DNA from: Mycobacterium sp. MYCO198283
GTDB taxonomy: Bacteria; Actinomycetota; Actinomycetes; Mycobacteriales; Mycobacteriaceae
Length of the DNA: 64,000 bases
Assembly: GCF_021213805.1 (NCBI RefSeq)
Contig: NZ_JAJQJI010000008.1
Location: forward strand, 1 to 64,000
Direction: 5' to 3'
Numbering within the stretch: the stretch's first letter is position 1; each line of letters starts with the position of its first letter. The notes below the pieces were generated by a model. The model saw only the letters and a program-made list of their open reading frames with translations. It searched no databases and had not been told where the DNA came from. A program made the position numbers and the translations under genes. Shown piece after piece: positions 31,586 to 41,810 of the stretch.

Positions 31586-32142
31586 GCCGCATCATCGCCG
31601 GGCGGGCCGGCGGCCGGCGGCTGGCGGTGCCGAAGACCGGTGGCGGCACCCGGCCGACGACCGACCGGGTCCGCGAGGCGGTGTTCAACGTGCTCGCCGC
31701 GCACCTCGACGTCGAGGGGATCGCGGTGCTCGACCTCTATGCGGGTTCGGGCGCGTTGGGGCTCGAAGCGCTGTCGCGGGGTGCGGCGACCGCCACGTTC
31801 GTGGAATCGGATGGGCGTGCGGCCGCGGTGATCCGGCGCAACGCCGAGACGCTCGGCCTGGCCGGCGCGACGGTGCTCAACCGGCGGGTGTCGGCGGCGC
31901 TGGCCGGCGGGAGCGCCGGCCCGTTCGACCTCGTGCTCGCCGACCCGCCCTACGACCTGCCCGACGCCCAGCTCGATGCGGTGCTGACGGCGCTGGCGGC
32001 CGGCGGCTGGGTGGCGCCGGGCTCGGTGGTGGTGGTCGAACGGCGCGCGTCGAGCCGGGCGCCGCGGTGGCCCGCGGGCTGGTCGCCGTGGCGCGCCCGC
32101 CGCTACGGCGACACCCGGGTCGATCTCGCCGAGGTGCGGTAG
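31582..32142 (+). CDS. rsmD: 16S rRNA (guanine966-N2)-methyltransferase, apparent CTG start
   Basis: The 186-residue protein contains the RsmD N terminus [27 protein letters not shown], the SAM motif [19 protein letters not shown] and catalytic DPPY ([10 protein letters not shown]). The family start aligns with CTG at 31582, overlapping the pca stop as CTGA. No in-frame ATG, GTG or TTG exists upstream in the reachable region, and the next GTG (about 31627) would remove the conserved RIIAG segment. Either CTG is used or a base call is wrong; the equivalent codon is an ordinary start in relatives. Confidence 0.88.
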   Translation: MSRIIAGRAGGRRLAVPKTGGGTRPTTDRVREAVFNVLAAHLDVEGIAVLDLYAGSGALGLEALSRGAATATFVESDGRAAAVIRRNAETLGLAGATVLNRRVSAALAGGSAGPFDLVLADPPYDLPDAQLDAVLTALAAGGWVAPGSVVVVERRASSRAPRWPAGWSPWRARRYGDTRVDLAEVR

Positions 32143-32150
32143 CGCCCTGC

Positions 32151-32156
32151 TAGCGT
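32151..32156 (+). promoter_or_regulatory. Possible -10 box for leaderless coaD
   Basis: TAGCGT lies 8 bases before the coaD ATG and no ribosome binding site is visible between rsmD and coaD. Confidence 0.4.
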
Positions 32157-32164
32157 CGTCGTCC

Positions 32165-32650
32165 ATGACTGGCGCCGTCTGCCCGGGATCGTTCGACCCG
32201 GTGACCCTGGGCCACCTCGACGTCGTCGAGCGGGCGGCGGCGCAGTTCGACGAGGTCATCGTCGCGGTGCTGGTGAACCCCAACAAGCGCGGCATGTTCG
32301 GCACCGACGAGCGGCTGGCGCTCATCGAGGAGTGCACCGCACACCTGCCGAACGTGCGGGCCGAGGCCGGTCAGGGTTTGGTCGTGGATTTCGTCCGGGC
32401 GCGCGGCCACTCGGCCATCGTGAAGGGGCTGCGCAGCTCCACCGACTTCGAGTACGAGCTGCAGATGGCGCAGATGAACTCCCACATCGCGGGCGTCGAC
32501 ACCTTCTTCGTGGCGACCGATCCGCGCTTTGCCTTCGTGTCGTCGTCGCTGGCCAAGGAGGTGGCGGCGCTCGGCGGGGACGTCTCGGAGCTGCTTCCCG
32601 AACCGGTGAACCGCGCACTGCGGCGCAAGCTTCGCGACCGGCAGCCCTGA
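32165..32650 (+). CDS. coaD: Phosphopantetheine adenylyltransferase
   Basis: CoaD forms dephospho-CoA from 4'-phosphopantetheine and ATP. The 161-residue protein has the nucleotidyltransferase TXGH motif ([15 protein letters not shown]), RGLR-type [12 protein letters not shown] and the C-terminal ISSS-like [11 protein letters not shown]. Length and motifs are standard. In M. tuberculosis the next gene left of the Rv2927c homologue is separated from coaD by the PDIM/PGL locus; here only 166 bases lie between. Confidence 0.97.
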   Translation: MTGAVCPGSFDPVTLGHLDVVERAAAQFDEVIVAVLVNPNKRGMFGTDERLALIEECTAHLPNVRAEAGQGLVVDFVRARGHSAIVKGLRSSTDFEYELQMAQMNSHIAGVDTFFVATDPRFAFVSSSLAKEVAALGGDVSELLPEPVNRALRRKLRDRQP

Positions 32651-32661
32651 CCCCCCTCGGC

Positions 32662-32718
32662 CGAACGTTCATTACCGGTCGACATTCGTGCGAAAACTCT
32701 GACGGTAATGAACGTTCG
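32662..32718. repeat. Perfect 16-bp inverted repeat (hairpin B)
   Basis: CGAACGTTCATTACCG (32662-32677) is the exact reverse complement of 32703-32718, with a 25-base loop containing CGTGCGAAAAC. It starts 12 bases after the coaD stop and has no T tract. Stem core and loop resemble hairpin A at 5737-5797 (CATTNCCGGTCG, and TCGT-GC-GAAA in the loop), which suggests one dispersed family. Confidence 0.85.
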
Positions 32719-32816
32719 CGGGGGAGAGGCGAGACACACCACGCCGCGCTGCCCAGTCACAGGCGTCACACAAGGCACACTGGCAACGGACAACTCAGCC
32801 TCGAAAGGGTGTGGCC

Positions 32817-33554
32817 GTGTACCGAGTTTTTGAAGCGCTCGACGAACTGGGCGCGATCGTGGAGGAAGCGCGCGGCGTGCCGATGACGGCCGGCTGCGTC
32901 GTGCCGCGCGGCGACGTCCTGGAGCTGATCGACGACATCAAGGACGCCATCCCCGGCGAGCTCGACGACGCCCAGGACGTGCTCGACGCGCGCGACGCCA
33001 TGCTGCGCGACGCCAAGGAGCACTCGACGTCGATGGTCGAGACGGCCACCGCCGAGTCCGAGTCGATGCTGAGCCACGCCCGCAGCGAGGCCGACCGGCT
33101 GCTGGCCGACGCCAAATCGCAGGCCGACCGCATGGTCGCCGAGGCCCGCGCCCATTGCGAACAGCTCGTCGCCGAGGCGCGCGACGAGGCCTCGCGGATC
33201 AGCGCGTCGGCCAAGCGCGAGTACGACGCCGCCACCACGCGGGCCAAGGCCGAGGCCGACCGGCTGATCGAGAGCGGGAACCTGTCCTACGAGAAGGCGA
33301 TCCAGGAAGGCATCAAAGAGCAGCAGCGGCTGGTCGCGCAGACCGAGGTGGTGCAGACCGCCCGCGCCGAGGCGGCCCGCATGCTCGACGCCGCCCACGC
33401 CGAGGCCGACCGGATGCGCGGCGAATGCGACATCTACGTCGACAGCAAGCTCGCCGAGTTCGAGGAATTCCTCAACGGCACGCTGCGCTCGGTGAACCGG
33501 GGCCGCCACCAGCTGCGCACCGCGGCCGGCACGCACGACTACGCCCAGCGCTGA
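32817..33554 (+). CDS. sepIVA: SepIVA, DivIVA-like septation/elongation protein (Rv2927c-like)
   Basis: The 245-residue protein starts YRVFEALDELGAIVEEARGVPMTAGCVVPRG, and most of it (about 60-225) is an Ala/Glu/Arg-rich coiled coil with repeated EADRL/EADRM motifs. It ends in the conserved GRGRHQLRTAAGTHDY-like tail (NRGRHQLRTAAGTHDYAQR). SepIVA is an essential mycobacterial protein that acts in septation and cell elongation. GTG 32817 has GAAAGGG 7 bases upstream; GTG 32811 would leave only 1 base. The 245-residue length agrees with the orthologue. Confidence 0.93.
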   Translation: MYRVFEALDELGAIVEEARGVPMTAGCVVPRGDVLELIDDIKDAIPGELDDAQDVLDARDAMLRDAKEHSTSMVETATAESESMLSHARSEADRLLADAKSQADRMVAEARAHCEQLVAEARDEASRISASAKREYDAATTRAKAEADRLIESGNLSYEKAIQEGIKEQQRLVAQTEVVQTARAEAARMLDAAHAEADRMRGECDIYVDSKLAEFEEFLNGTLRSVNRGRHQLRTAAGTHDYAQR

Positions 33555-33592
33555 CGTCCGTCGCGCTCGCCGGCCTGCTCCTGGTCCGCCGG

Positions 33593-33598
33593 TAAAAT
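33593..33598 (+). promoter_or_regulatory. -10 box of a leaderless transcript
   Basis: TAAAAT ends 7 bases before the ATG of the DUF177 gene at 33606 with no ribosome binding site, so a leaderless rnc-fpg operon start is predicted. Confidence 0.55.
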
Positions 33599-33605
33599 CG
33601 CCGGT

Positions 33606-34190
33606 ATGGCCACGCAACAGGGAAGGCGCGCGCCCGAGTCGCCGCTGACCGTCAACATCGCGCGGCTCGGGAGACGCCCGGGATCGATGATCACCGTGGC
33701 GAAGACCGTGCCCAGCCCGGCGCGCATCGGGCTCGACCTGGTCGGCATCGACCGGGATGCGCCGTTCGAACTGGACCTGCAACTGCAGTCGGTGTCGGAA
33801 GGCGTCCTGGTGACCGGCACGGTGTTCGCGCCGACCACCGGCGAGTGCGCCCGCTGCCTGACCGCCGTGACCGGCGACGTCGAGATCGAGCTGACCGAGC
33901 TGTTCGCCTATCCCGAGACCGCGACGGAGGCGACCACCGACTCCGAGGAGATCCCGCGCGTCGGCGCGAGCGGGGTGCCGGACACCGTCGACCTCGAACA
34001 GCCCATCATCGACGCGGTCGGGCTGGCGCTGCCGTTCGCGCCGCTGTGCCGCGACGACTGCCCGGGGTTGTGCACCGTCTGCGGCGCCCCGCTGGCCGAG
34101 GCCGGCCCCGATCACGGCCACGACCAGATCGATCCGCGGTGGGCGAAGCTCTCGGGCATGTTCTCCCAGCCCGGGGACGGCGGTTCGTGA
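33606..34190 (+). CDS. DUF177 / YceD-family protein
   Basis: The 194-residue protein has the YceD/DUF177 pattern: an N-terminal beta-rich region, [18 protein letters not shown] and the C-terminal cysteine cluster [16 protein letters not shown], which suggests metal binding. DUF177 proteins are linked by gene order to large-subunit ribosome synthesis and rRNA processing, usually before rpmF. Here it is followed directly by rnc with a 4-base overlap, consistent with an RNA-related role. The precise function is unknown. Confidence 0.88.
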   Translation: MATQQGRRAPESPLTVNIARLGRRPGSMITVAKTVPSPARIGLDLVGIDRDAPFELDLQLQSVSEGVLVTGTVFAPTTGECARCLTAVTGDVEIELTELFAYPETATEATTDSEEIPRVGASGVPDTVDLEQPIIDAVGLALPFAPLCRDDCPGLCTVCGAPLAEAGPDHGHDQIDPRWAKLSGMFSQPGDGGS

Positions 34191-34879
34191 GCGCATCTTC
34201 CGCGGCGCTGCTGGCGGCGCTGGGCGTGGAGCTGCCCGACGACCTCCTCACGCTGGCCGTGACCCACCGCAGCTACGCCTACGAGAACGGCGGGCTGCCC
34301 ACCAACGAGCGGCTGGAGTTCCTCGGCGACGCGGTGCTCGGACTGACCATCACCGACGAGCTCTACCACCGCCACCCCGACCGCTCCGAGGGCGATCTGG
34401 CCAAGCTGCGCGCCAGCATCGTCAACACCCAGGCGCTGGCGACGGTGGCGCGCGGGCTCGGCGACGGCGGGCTCGGCCCGCACCTGCTGCTGGGCCGCGG
34501 CGAGGTGAACACCGGCGGTGCGGACAAGGCGAGCATCCTCGCCGACACCATGGAGTCGCTCCTGGGCGCGGTGTACCTGCAGCACGGCATCGAGGTGGCC
34601 CGCGAGGTGATCCTGCGGCTGTTCGGCGCGCTGCTCGACACCGCGCCGACGCTGGGCGCCGGCCTGGACTGGAAGACCAGCCTGCAGGAGCTCACCGCCG
34701 CGCGCGGGCTGGGCGTGCCGACCTACGTCGTCACGTCGACCGGTCCCGACCACGACAAGCAGTTCACCGCGTCGGTCGTCGTGATGGACACCGAATACGG
34801 TGCGGGCGTGGGCCGTTCGAAGAAGGAAGCCGAACAGCAGGCGGCGGCGGCGGCGTGGACCGCGCTCGAGAACGCCTGA
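34187..34879 (+). CDS. rnc: Ribonuclease III
   Basis: RNase III cuts double-stranded RNA in rRNA processing and mRNA turnover. The 230-residue protein has the nuclease signature [14 protein letters not shown] (around 43-56), the second acidic site [12 protein letters not shown] and a C-terminal dsRNA-binding domain (about 158-228, [14 protein letters not shown] ... [16 protein letters not shown]). GTG 34187 overlaps the DUF177 stop. fpg follows after 3 bases. Confidence 0.96.
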   Translation: MSASSAALLAALGVELPDDLLTLAVTHRSYAYENGGLPTNERLEFLGDAVLGLTITDELYHRHPDRSEGDLAKLRASIVNTQALATVARGLGDGGLGPHLLLGRGEVNTGGADKASILADTMESLLGAVYLQHGIEVAREVILRLFGALLDTAPTLGAGLDWKTSLQELTAARGLGVPTYVVTSTGPDHDKQFTASVVVMDTEYGAGVGRSKKEAEQQAAAAAWTALENA

Positions 34880-34882
34880 GAG

Positions 34883-35737
34883 GTGCCCGAGCTCCCGGAG
34901 GTCGAGGTGGTGCGGCGCGGACTCGACGCCCACGTCGTCGGCCGCGCGATCACCGCCGTGCGGGTGCACCATCCGCGGGCGGTGCGCCGCCACGAGGCGG
35001 GTCCGGCGGATCTCACCGCCCGCCTGCTGGGCGAGCGGATCACCGGGACCGGCCGGCGCGGAAAGTACCTGTGGCTCACGCTCGGCGACGGCACAGCCGC
35101 GCTGGTCGTGCACCTCGGGATGAGTGGACAGATGCTGCTCGGCCCCGTGCCGCGCGACGACCACGTGCGCATCGCCGCGCTGCTCGACGACGGGACGCCG
35201 CTGAGCTTCGTCGACCAGCGCACGTTCGGGGGCTGGCTGCTCGCCGACCTCGTCACCGTCGACGGCACCGCGGTCCCGCAGCCGGTCGCGCACATCGCGC
35301 GCGACCCGCTCGACCCGCGGTTCGACCGCGACGCATGCGTGACGGTGTTGCGCCGCAAGCATTCCGAGGTCAAGCGCCAGCTGCTCGACCAGACGGTGGT
35401 GTCGGGCATCGGCAACATCTACGCCGACGAGGCGCTCTGGCTGGCCCGGCTGCACCCGCGCCGGATCGCCGCCACCGTGGCGCGGCGGCGGCTGACCGAA
35501 CTGCTCGACGCCGCCGCCACCGTCATGACCGCCGCGCTGGCCGAGGGCGGCACGTCCTTCGACTCGCTGTACGTCAACGTCAACGGCGAGTCCGGCTACT
35601 TCGAACGCTCGCTCAACGCCTACGGCCGAGCGGGCCGGGGCTGCCGGCGGTGCGGCACGGTGATGCGGCGCGAGAAGTTCACCAACCGGTCGTCGTTCTA
35701 CTGCCCGGCGTGTCAGCCGCCACCGCGGGTACGGTGA
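34883..35737 (+). CDS. fpg: Formamidopyrimidine-DNA glycosylase
   Basis: Fpg (MutM) excises 8-oxoguanine and formamidopyrimidines from DNA. After Met removal the 284-residue protein begins [13 protein letters not shown], with the catalytic Pro1 and Glu2. Other hallmarks are LGMSGQML, the helix-two-turn-helix region ([17 protein letters not shown]) and the C-terminal zinc finger ([10 protein letters not shown] ... FYCPACQ). All catalytic residues are present. It acts in the same oxidised-guanine defence as MutT1, encoded elsewhere in this window. Confidence 0.96.
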   Translation: MPELPEVEVVRRGLDAHVVGRAITAVRVHHPRAVRRHEAGPADLTARLLGERITGTGRRGKYLWLTLGDGTAALVVHLGMSGQMLLGPVPRDDHVRIAALLDDGTPLSFVDQRTFGGWLLADLVTVDGTAVPQPVAHIARDPLDPRFDRDACVTVLRRKHSEVKRQLLDQTVVSGIGNIYADEALWLARLHPRRIAATVARRRLTELLDAAATVMTAALAEGGTSFDSLYVNVNGESGYFERSLNAYGRAGRGCRRCGTVMRREKFTNRSSFYCPACQPPPRVR

Positions 35738-36405
35738 CGCGGGTGTTCCGCCTGACGGTCGCCCTGGCGCTGGCCGCCGCGACGCTCGCGGCGTGTGACT
35801 CCGCCGGCGGCACCGCGCCGCCGCGCGCCGACGTCGACATCTCCCGAATCGGGTTGTTGGTCAACGACTTCCCGGTGACCTACCGGGTGCGGTCGCTGCC
35901 GCGGTCCACGCTGACCCGCGAGCAGATCGACCATGCCGCCGCGCTGCCCGCGGGCCTCACGGTCGAGCCGCCGCAGTGCCGCGGCCTCGACAACGTGCTG
36001 CCCGACGCGGTCGGCGCCACGGTGGAGGGCGTCGAGGGCACCGGCGACCGCAGCATCACCGTCGTGGCGATCGCCACCGAGCAGCCGCTGCCGGTGGATC
36101 GGCCCGCCGGCTGCGAGCGTGTCACCGTGCGTTCGGTGGGCGGCGCCGTGTTGGGGGAGGTCGAGCCGATCCCGCCGCCGGAGATCACCGGCGCGGCCGC
36201 CCACGGCTATCGCGCCACGCTCTCCTACGGCAATCCGCCGGTGCGGACCGCGTCGATCACGTTCCGCGCGCAGGTGACCGACACCCTTGCGGTCGGCGTG
36301 CAGAGCACCGCGACCGGTCCGCCGCCGTCGGACGACGGTGCGATGGAGCGCGGCCTGCTGGTGAAAGCGGTGGCCGCGGTGCGCGGACAGCAGACGGGAG
36401 AATGA
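35734..36405 (+). CDS. Putative lipoprotein of unknown function
   Basis: The 223-residue protein has a basic N terminus, a hydrophobic stretch ([13 protein letters not shown]) and the lipobox LAAC at about residues 18-21, so it is probably an outer-surface lipoprotein. The mature part ([21 protein letters not shown] ... [18 protein letters not shown]) recalls mycobacterial lipoproteins of the DUF5642 type, but I am not sure of that link. GTG 35734 overlaps the fpg stop (GTGA); GTG 35743 would also leave a signal peptide. The following OsmC gene overlaps by 4 bases. Confidence 0.7.
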   Translation: MTRVFRLTVALALAAATLAACDSAGGTAPPRADVDISRIGLLVNDFPVTYRVRSLPRSTLTREQIDHAAALPAGLTVEPPQCRGLDNVLPDAVGATVEGVEGTGDRSITVVAIATEQPLPVDRPAGCERVTVRSVGGAVLGEVEPIPPPEITGAAAHGYRATLSYGNPPVRTASITFRAQVTDTLAVGVQSTATGPPPSDDGAMERGLLVKAVAAVRGQQTGE

Positions 36406-36824
36406 GCGACGTGACCGAGTTGTGGGTGGAACGTACCGGCGTGCGCCGGTACACCGGACGGAGTTCGCGCGGCGCGCAGGTGCTGGTCGGGTCCGAGGAC
36501 GTCGAGGGTGTCTTCACCCCGGGCGAACTGCTCAAGATCGCGCTGGCCGCGTGCAGCGGCATGAGCAGCGACCAGCCGCTGCGCCGGCGCCTCGGCGACG
36601 ACTACGCGGCCACCATCGCGGTGTCGGGCGCCGCCGACCGCGAACAGGAGCGCTACCCGAAGCTCACCGAGGAACTGCGGGTGGACCTCTCGCAGCTCGG
36701 CGAGGCCGAGGTGGCCCGGCTGCTGACGGTCGTCCACCGGGCCGTCGACCAGGTCTGCACCGTGGGCCGCACCTTGAAGTCGGGCACCGAGATCGTGTTC
36801 GAGGTGCGCGGTGAGCGCACCTGA
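36402..36824 (+). CDS. OsmC/Ohr-family protein (Rv2923c-like)
   Basis: The 140-residue protein has the OsmC fold signature: FTPGELLKIALAACSGMSSD contains the single reactive cysteine (CSG), with a GRTLKSGTEI ending. Family members reduce organic hydroperoxides, but the second cysteine of true OsmC/Ohr enzymes is only loosely matched (VCTVGRT), so peroxidase activity is inference. It overlaps the lipoprotein gene (ATGA) and the acylphosphatase gene (14 bases), so all three are co-transcribed with fpg. Confidence 0.85.
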   Translation: MSDVTELWVERTGVRRYTGRSSRGAQVLVGSEDVEGVFTPGELLKIALAACSGMSSDQPLRRRLGDDYAATIAVSGAADREQERYPKLTEELRVDLSQLGEAEVARLLTVVHRAVDQVCTVGRTLKSGTEIVFEVRGERT

Positions 36825-37101
36825 CACCGGCGACGTCCGGCTGACCGCCTGGGTGCACGGCCACGTCCAGGGCGTCGGTTTCCGCTGGTGGACCCGCTGC
36901 CGGGCGCTGGAGCTCGGGCTGACCGGCTACGCCGCCAACCACCCCGACGGGCGGGTGCAGGTCGTCGCCCAGGGACCGCGCGAGGCGTGCGAACGCCTCC
37001 TCGACCAGCTCCGATCCGGTGCGGCGCCGGGGCGCGTCGACACCGTCGTCGCGGACTTCGCCGAGGCGAAAGACCCGATCTCCGGCTTCACCGAGCGGTA
37101 G
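36811..37101 (+). CDS. acyP: Acylphosphatase
   Basis: The 96-residue protein shows the acylphosphatase signature: [17 protein letters not shown] with the catalytic arginine, and [17 protein letters not shown] with the catalytic asparagine. It hydrolyses acyl phosphates such as acetyl and carbamoyl phosphate. It sits just upstream of smc, as in other mycobacteria (Rv2922A). Confidence 0.94.
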   Translation: MSAPDTGDVRLTAWVHGHVQGVGFRWWTRCRALELGLTGYAANHPDGRVQVVAQGPREACERLLDQLRSGAAPGRVDTVVADFAEAKDPISGFTER

Positions 37102-37113
37102 GGCGCCCGCCGG

Positions 37114-37119
37114 TACGCT
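37114..37119 (+). promoter_or_regulatory. -10 box before smc
   Basis: TACGCT ends 8 bases before the smc ATG and no ribosome binding site is visible, which suggests a leaderless smc transcript. Confidence 0.45.
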
Positions 37120-37127
37120 GGCACGCC

Positions 37128-40100
37128 ATGCACCTCAAGAGCCTGACGTTGAAGGGCTTCAAGTCCTTTGCGTCCCCGACGACGCTCCGGTTCGAACCGG
37201 GCATCACGTGCGTCGTCGGACCCAACGGCTCCGGCAAGTCGAACGTCGTCGACGCGCTGAGCTGGGTGATGGGGGAGCAGGGCGCCAAGGTGCTGCGCGG
37301 CGGGAAGATGGAGGACGTCATCTTCGCCGGGACGTCGTCGCGCGCCCCGCTCGGGCGCGCCGAGGTCACCGTCACGATCGACAACTCCGACCACGCGCTT
37401 CCCATCGAGTACTCCGAGGTGTCCATCACCCGGCGCATGTTCCGCGACGGCGCCAGCGAGTACGAGATCAACGGCTCCGGTTGTCGGCTCATGGACGTCC
37501 AGGAGTTGCTCAGCGATTCCGGCATCGGCCGCGAGATGCACGTCATCGTCGGCCAGGGCCGGCTCAGCCAGATCCTCGAATCGCGGCCCGAGGACCGCCG
37601 CGCGTTCATCGAGGAGGCGGCCGGCGTCCTCAAGCACCGCAAACGCAAGGAGAAGGCGGTCCGCAAGCTCGACGCGATGTCGGCGAACCTGGCGCGGCTC
37701 ACCGACCTCACCACCGAGCTGCGCCGCCAGCTCAAACCGCTGGGCCGGCAGGCGGAGATGGCGCGCCGCGCGCAGACCATCCAGGCCGACCTGCGCGACG
37801 CCCGGCTGCGGCTGGCCGCCGACGACGTGGTGACCCGCCAGGCCGAACTGGCCGACACCGCCGAGACCGAGGCGGCGCTGCGCCGCGAGCACGACGACGC
37901 CGCGGCCCGGCTGGCGACCGCCCAGGCCGAGCTCGCTGCGCACGAGGCGGCGGTGGCGGCGCTGCGGACCCGGGCCGACGCCGCGCAGCAGACCTGGTTC
38001 CGGCTGTCGGCGCTGGCCGAACGGGTGAGCGCGACCGTGCGGATCGCCACCGAGCGGGCCGCGCACCTCGACTCCTGGGCGGCGACGACCGGCGGAGCCG
38101 AAGCGACCCGCGCCGCCGGCGCCGACCCCGACCAGCTGGACGCCCAGGCCGACGAGATGGCCGCCCGGGAGGCGCGGCTGCGCACGAAACTGGAAGCGGC
38201 GCGCACCGCGCTCGCGGCGGCGAAGGCGGAGCTGGCGCAGCGTGAGGGCGCGGCGGCGGCGGCCGAGCGGGCGCACCTGGCGGCGGTGCGGGCCGAAGCG
38301 GACCGCCGGGAGGGGCTCGCACGACTGGCCGGCCAGGTCGACACCATGCGCACGCGGGTCGAGTCCATCGACGCCGAGATCACCCGCGTGACCGATTCCA
38401 TCGGGGTCGCGGCCGTGCGCGCCGACGCCGCGCGCGCCGAGTTCGAGACGGTGCAGGCCCGCGTCGACGAACTCGACGCCGGCGAGGCCGGGCTCGACGA
38501 GCACCACGACCGCACGGTCGCTGCGCTGCGCGGCGCCGCCGAACGGGTCGCCGAGCTCGAGACCGCCGAACGGGCCGCCGAGCGCCAGGTGGCGTCGCTG
38601 CGCGCCCGGATCGAGGCGCTGTCGGTGGGCCTGGACCGCAAGGACGGCGCGGCGTGGCTCACCCAGCACCGCGCCGGGGCCGGCATCTTCGGTTCGGTCG
38701 CGCAGCTGGTGAAGGTCTCGCCCGGCTACGAGGTCGCGGTCGCGGCGGCGCTGGGGGCGGCGGCCGATGCGGTGGCCGCCGACGACGCCGCGGCGGCCGG
38801 CGCGGCCGTGCGGGCGCTCAAGGAGTCTGACGGCGGCCGGTCGGCGATCCTGCTCGGCGACTGGCAGCCGACCGCGGTGCCCGCGCCCGACCTGCCCGCG
38901 GGCGCCCGGCCGGCGATCGAGCTGGTCGAGGCGCCGGCCCGGTTGCGCGGTGCGGTGCAGGCGCTGCTGGCCGACGTCGTCGTGGTCGACGAGCTGCCCG
39001 CAGCGTTGGCGCTGGTGAAAGCCCAACCGCGGCTGCGCGCCGCGACCCGCGACGGCGACCTGGTGGGTGCCGGCTGGGTCGCCGGGGGCTCCGACCGGCG
39101 GCCGAGCACGCTGGAGATCGCGGCCGCGGTCGATCAGGCGCGCACCGAGCTGGCCGGCGCCGAACGGCGGATCACCGAGCTCGGCGCCGCGCTCGCCGGC
39201 GCCCGTGCCGAGCTGCGCGACCGGCAGGACGCCGCCGAACAGGCGCTCGCCGCGCTCAACGAATCCGACACCGCGATCTCCCAGGTGTACGAGGAGCTGG
39301 GGCGGCTCGGTGCGCAGGCGCGCGAGGCCGAGGAGGAGCACACCCGGCTGTTGCGCCGCCGCGCCGACCTCGACGCCAGCCGCGCGCAGACCCTCGCATC
39401 GCTTCGCGAGCTGGAGGAACGGCTGCGCGTCGCCGAACAGGCGCCGCAGGCCGACGCCGACGAGCCGGTGGACCGCGGTGCGGTGATCGCCGCCGCGGAG
39501 GCGGCCCGCGCCGCGGAGGTCGAGGCGCGGCTGACGGTGCGCACCGCCGAGGAACGCGCTCACGCCGTTCGCGGACGGGCCGAGTCGCTGCGCCGGGCCG
39601 CCGCCGCCGAACGCGAGGCGCGGGTGCGGGCCGAACGGGCGCGGCAGGCCCGTCGGCACGCCGCGGAGGTCGCCGCAGCCGTCGCCGACGCGGGCCGGCT
39701 GGTCGCAGAGCGGCTCGCGGACGCCGTCGGGGCCGCGGCCCGCGCACGTGACGCGCTGGCAGCCGAGCGCACCGAGCGCACCGCCGCGCTGACCGAGACG
39801 CGCGCCGTCGTCACGGAACTGACGGCGCGGATCGCCGCGCTCACCGACGCCCTGCACCGCGACGAGGTCGCCAAAGCGCAGGCCGCGCTGCGGATCGAGC
39901 AGCTCGAGGCCCAGGTGCTCGATCAGTTCGGCATGACGCCGGCCGACCTGGTCGCCGAGTACGGGCCCGACGTCGCGCTGCCGCCGACCGAATTGGAGCT
40001 GGCCGAGTACCAGCAGGCCAAGGAGCGCGGCGAGCAGGTGAGCGCACCGGCGCCGATGCGCTTCGACCGGCCCACCCAGGAGCGCCGGGCGAAGCGGGCC

Positions 40101-40742
40101 GAACGCGAGCTGGCGGAGCTGGGCCGCGTCAACCCGCTGGCCCTGGAGGAGTTCGCCGCGCTCGAGGAGCGCTACACGTTTCTCGCCACGCAATTGGAGG
40201 ACGTGAAGGCCGCCCGCAAGGACCTGCTCGACGTGGTCGAGGACGTCGACGCCCGCATCCTGCAGGTGTTCGCCGACGCCTACGCCGACGTCGAGCGGGA
40301 GTTCCGCGACGTGTTCGCGACGCTGTTCCCCGGCGGCGAGGGCCGGCTGCTGCTGACCGATCCGGGCGACATGCTGACCACCGGCGTCGAGGTCGAGGCC
40401 CGGCCGCCGGGCAAGAAGGTCAAGCGGCTGTCGCTGCTGTCGGGCGGCGAGAAGTCCCTGACCGCGGTGGCGATGCTGGTCGCCATCTTCCGCGCCCGGC
40501 CGTCGCCGTTCTACGTGATGGACGAGGTGGAGGCGGCCCTCGACGAGGTGAACCTGCACCGGCTGCTGCGGCTCTTCGAGCAGCTGCGGGAACGCTCCCA
40601 GCTGATCGTGATCACGCACCAGAAGCCGACGATGGAGGTCGCCGACGCGCTCTACGGCGTCACCATGCAGGGCGACGGCATCACGACGGTGATCTCGCAG
40701 CGGCTCCGGGGGCAGTCCCGGAAGGTCCCGGCGCCGGCCTAG
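37128..40742 (+). CDS. smc: Chromosome partition protein Smc
   Basis: Smc is the ATPase of the bacterial condensin. The 1204-residue protein has an N-terminal Walker A (GPNGSGKS, 31-38) in the conserved start [18 protein letters not shown]. Two long Ala/Arg/Glu-rich coiled coils (about 170-500 and 690-1000) flank a hinge (about 520-680, [24 protein letters not shown]). The C-terminal head has signature [11 protein letters not shown] and Walker [15 protein letters not shown]. Its TAG stop overlaps the stop of the convergent fni gene. Confidence 0.97.
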   Translation: MHLKSLTLKGFKSFASPTTLRFEPGITCVVGPNGSGKSNVVDALSWVMGEQGAKVLRGGKMEDVIFAGTSSRAPLGRAEVTVTIDNSDHALPIEYSEVSITRRMFRDGASEYEINGSGCRLMDVQELLSDSGIGREMHVIVGQGRLSQILESRPEDRRAFIEEAAGVLKHRKRKEKAVRKLDAMSANLARLTDLTTELRRQLKPLGRQAEMARRAQTIQADLRDARLRLAADDVVTRQAELADTAETEAALRREHDDAAARLATAQAELAAHEAAVAALRTRADAAQQTWFRLSALAERVSATVRIATERAAHLDSWAATTGGAEATRAAGADPDQLDAQADEMAAREARLRTKLEAARTALAAAKAELAQREGAAAAAERAHLAAVRAEADRREGLARLAGQVDTMRTRVESIDAEITRVTDSIGVAAVRADAARAEFETVQARVDELDAGEAGLDEHHDRTVAALRGAAERVAELETAERAAERQVASLRARIEALSVGLDRKDGAAWLTQHRAGAGIFGSVAQLVKVSPGYEVAVAAALGAAADAVAADDAAAAGAAVRALKESDGGRSAILLGDWQPTAVPAPDLPAGARPAIELVEAPARLRGAVQALLADVVVVDELPAALALVKAQPRLRAATRDGDLVGAGWVAGGSDRRPSTLEIAAAVDQARTELAGAERRITELGAALAGARAELRDRQDAAEQALAALNESDTAISQVYEELGRLGAQAREAEEEHTRLLRRRADLDASRAQTLASLRELEERLRVAEQAPQADADEPVDRGAVIAAAEAARAAEVEARLTVRTAEERAHAVRGRAESLRRAAAAEREARVRAERARQARRHAAEVAAAVADAGRLVAERLADAVGAAARARDALAAERTERTAALTETRAVVTELTARIAALTDALHRDEVAKAQAALRIEQLEAQVLDQFGMTPADLVAEYGPDVALPPTELELAEYQQAKERGEQVSAPAPMRFDRPTQERRAKRAERELAELGRVNPLALEEFAALEERYTFLATQLEDVKAARKDLLDVVEDVDARILQVFADAYADVEREFRDVFATLFPGGEGRLLLTDPGDMLTTGVEVEARPPGKKVKRLSLLSGGEKSLTAVAMLVAIFRARPSPFYVMDEVEAALDEVNLHRLLRLFEQLRERSQLIVITHQKPTMEVADALYGVTMQGDGITTVISQRLRGQSRKVPAPA

Positions 40743-41779
40743 AGGTCGACGAGTGCGTCCTCGCGCAGCGCGGCCAGCTTGGCGGCGCCGCAGCCGTGCA
40801 GGCAGATCCGCAGCTCGTCGATGAAGTCGTCGAGCCACGCGACCACCGCGTCGGCCGAGGTGATCGCCGGTTCCAGCAGCGGGCGGGCGACCGCCACCAC
40901 GTCGGCGCCCAATGCGATCGCCTTGGCCGCGTCGGTGCCCGTGCGGATGCCGCCCGAGGCCACCAGCGGCACCGCGGGCAACTGCGCCCGGACCTCGCGC
41001 AGCGCCACCGCGGTCGGGATGCCCCAGTCCGCGAGCTGCGGATACCTCAGTTCGCCGAACCGCACGAACTGCTCGACCCGCGCCCACGACGTGCCGCCCG
41101 CGCCGGCGACGTCGATGGCCGCGACGGGGCATTGGCCGAGCACCGCGAGCATGTCGGCCACCGCGGCGCCCCCGATGCCGTGGCCGACCTCCTTGAGCAG
41201 CACCGGGTAGCCGACCGTCGACGCGATGTCGCCCAGCCGGTGGATCGAGCCGGCGAAGTCGGTGTCGCCGCCGCGCTGCAGCGCCTCCTGCAGCGGGTTG
41301 GTGTGCACCGCCAGCGCGTCCGCGCCCACCCGGTCCAGCGCGCCGACCAGGTCCGGCAGCACCGCGGGCGTCGCCTGGCTCAACCCGATGTTGCCGATCA
41401 ACAGCACGTCGGGCGCCACGTCGCGCACCGCGAAGCTGGCGGTCGCACCCGAGCCGTCGCGGTCGTCGAGCATGATGCGCTGCGAGCCGAGCATCATCCC
41501 GACGCCGAGGCGTTGCGCCGCCGCCGCGAGGTTGCGGTTGATGGTCCCGGACAGTTCGGAGCCGCCGGTCATCGCCCCGACGAGCACCGGGGCCGCGAGC
41601 CGCCGACCCAGGAACTCCGTGCCGAGGTCGATGCTGCGCATCGTCGTCTGGGTGAGCGCGTTGTAGCGCAGCCCGTAGCGCTCGAAGCCGGTCGTCACCG
41701 CCTCGAACCCGACCGGTTCGGTCAGGCAGACGTCGATGTGCCGGCGCTTGCGGTGCGCCATACCGGCGGGGTCGGTCAC
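40739..41779 (-). CDS. fni: Type 2 isopentenyl-diphosphate delta-isomerase
   Basis: The roughly 346-residue flavoprotein interconverts IPP and DMAPP. Family segments are [10 protein letters not shown] at the N terminus, [29 protein letters not shown]-like [20 protein letters not shown] (the substrate/Mg segment), [10 protein letters not shown] and [24 protein letters not shown] 41779 is the likely start; ATG 41761 is possible. It sits on the opposite strand between smc and ftsY, genes that are adjacent in M. tuberculosis, so it is an addition to the conserved order. Mycobacteria use the MEP pathway, which yields both isomers and does not strictly need this enzyme. Confidence 0.9.
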   Translation of the reverse strand: MTDPAGMAHRKRRHIDVCLTEPVGFEAVTTGFERYGLRYNALTQTTMRSIDLGTEFLGRRLAAPVLVGAMTGGSELSGTINRNLAAAAQRLGVGMMLGSQRIMLDDRDGSGATASFAVRDVAPDVLLIGNIGLSQATPAVLPDLVGALDRVGADALAVHTNPLQEALQRGGDTDFAGSIHRLGDIASTVGYPVLLKEVGHGIGGAAVADMLAVLGQCPVAAIDVAGAGGTSWARVEQFVRFGELRYPQLADWGIPTAVALREVRAQLPAVPLVASGGIRTGTDAAKAIALGADVVAVARPLLEPAITSADAVVAWLDDFIDELRICLHGCGAAKLAALREDALVDL

Positions 41780-41810
41780 CGCGTCACCGCCTGCTTGGGA
41801 CAATGGCGTG

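Noticed and set aside
24725-32142. The AKR-lipN-DsbA-VKOR-pca run as a new biosynthetic cluster
   Set aside because: The order matches the conserved mycobacterial chromosome (Rv2971 to Rv2966c) apart from the extra reductase copy, so there is no sign of a dedicated pathway.
36927-41132. A 1401-codon open frame antisense to smc, and similar long antisense frames (7006-10098, 3490-5511, 44548-46641, 47475-50048)
   Set aside because: They lie opposite well-identified genes, have biased Arg/Gly/Ala/His composition and no recognisable domains. Long antisense frames are expected at this GC content.
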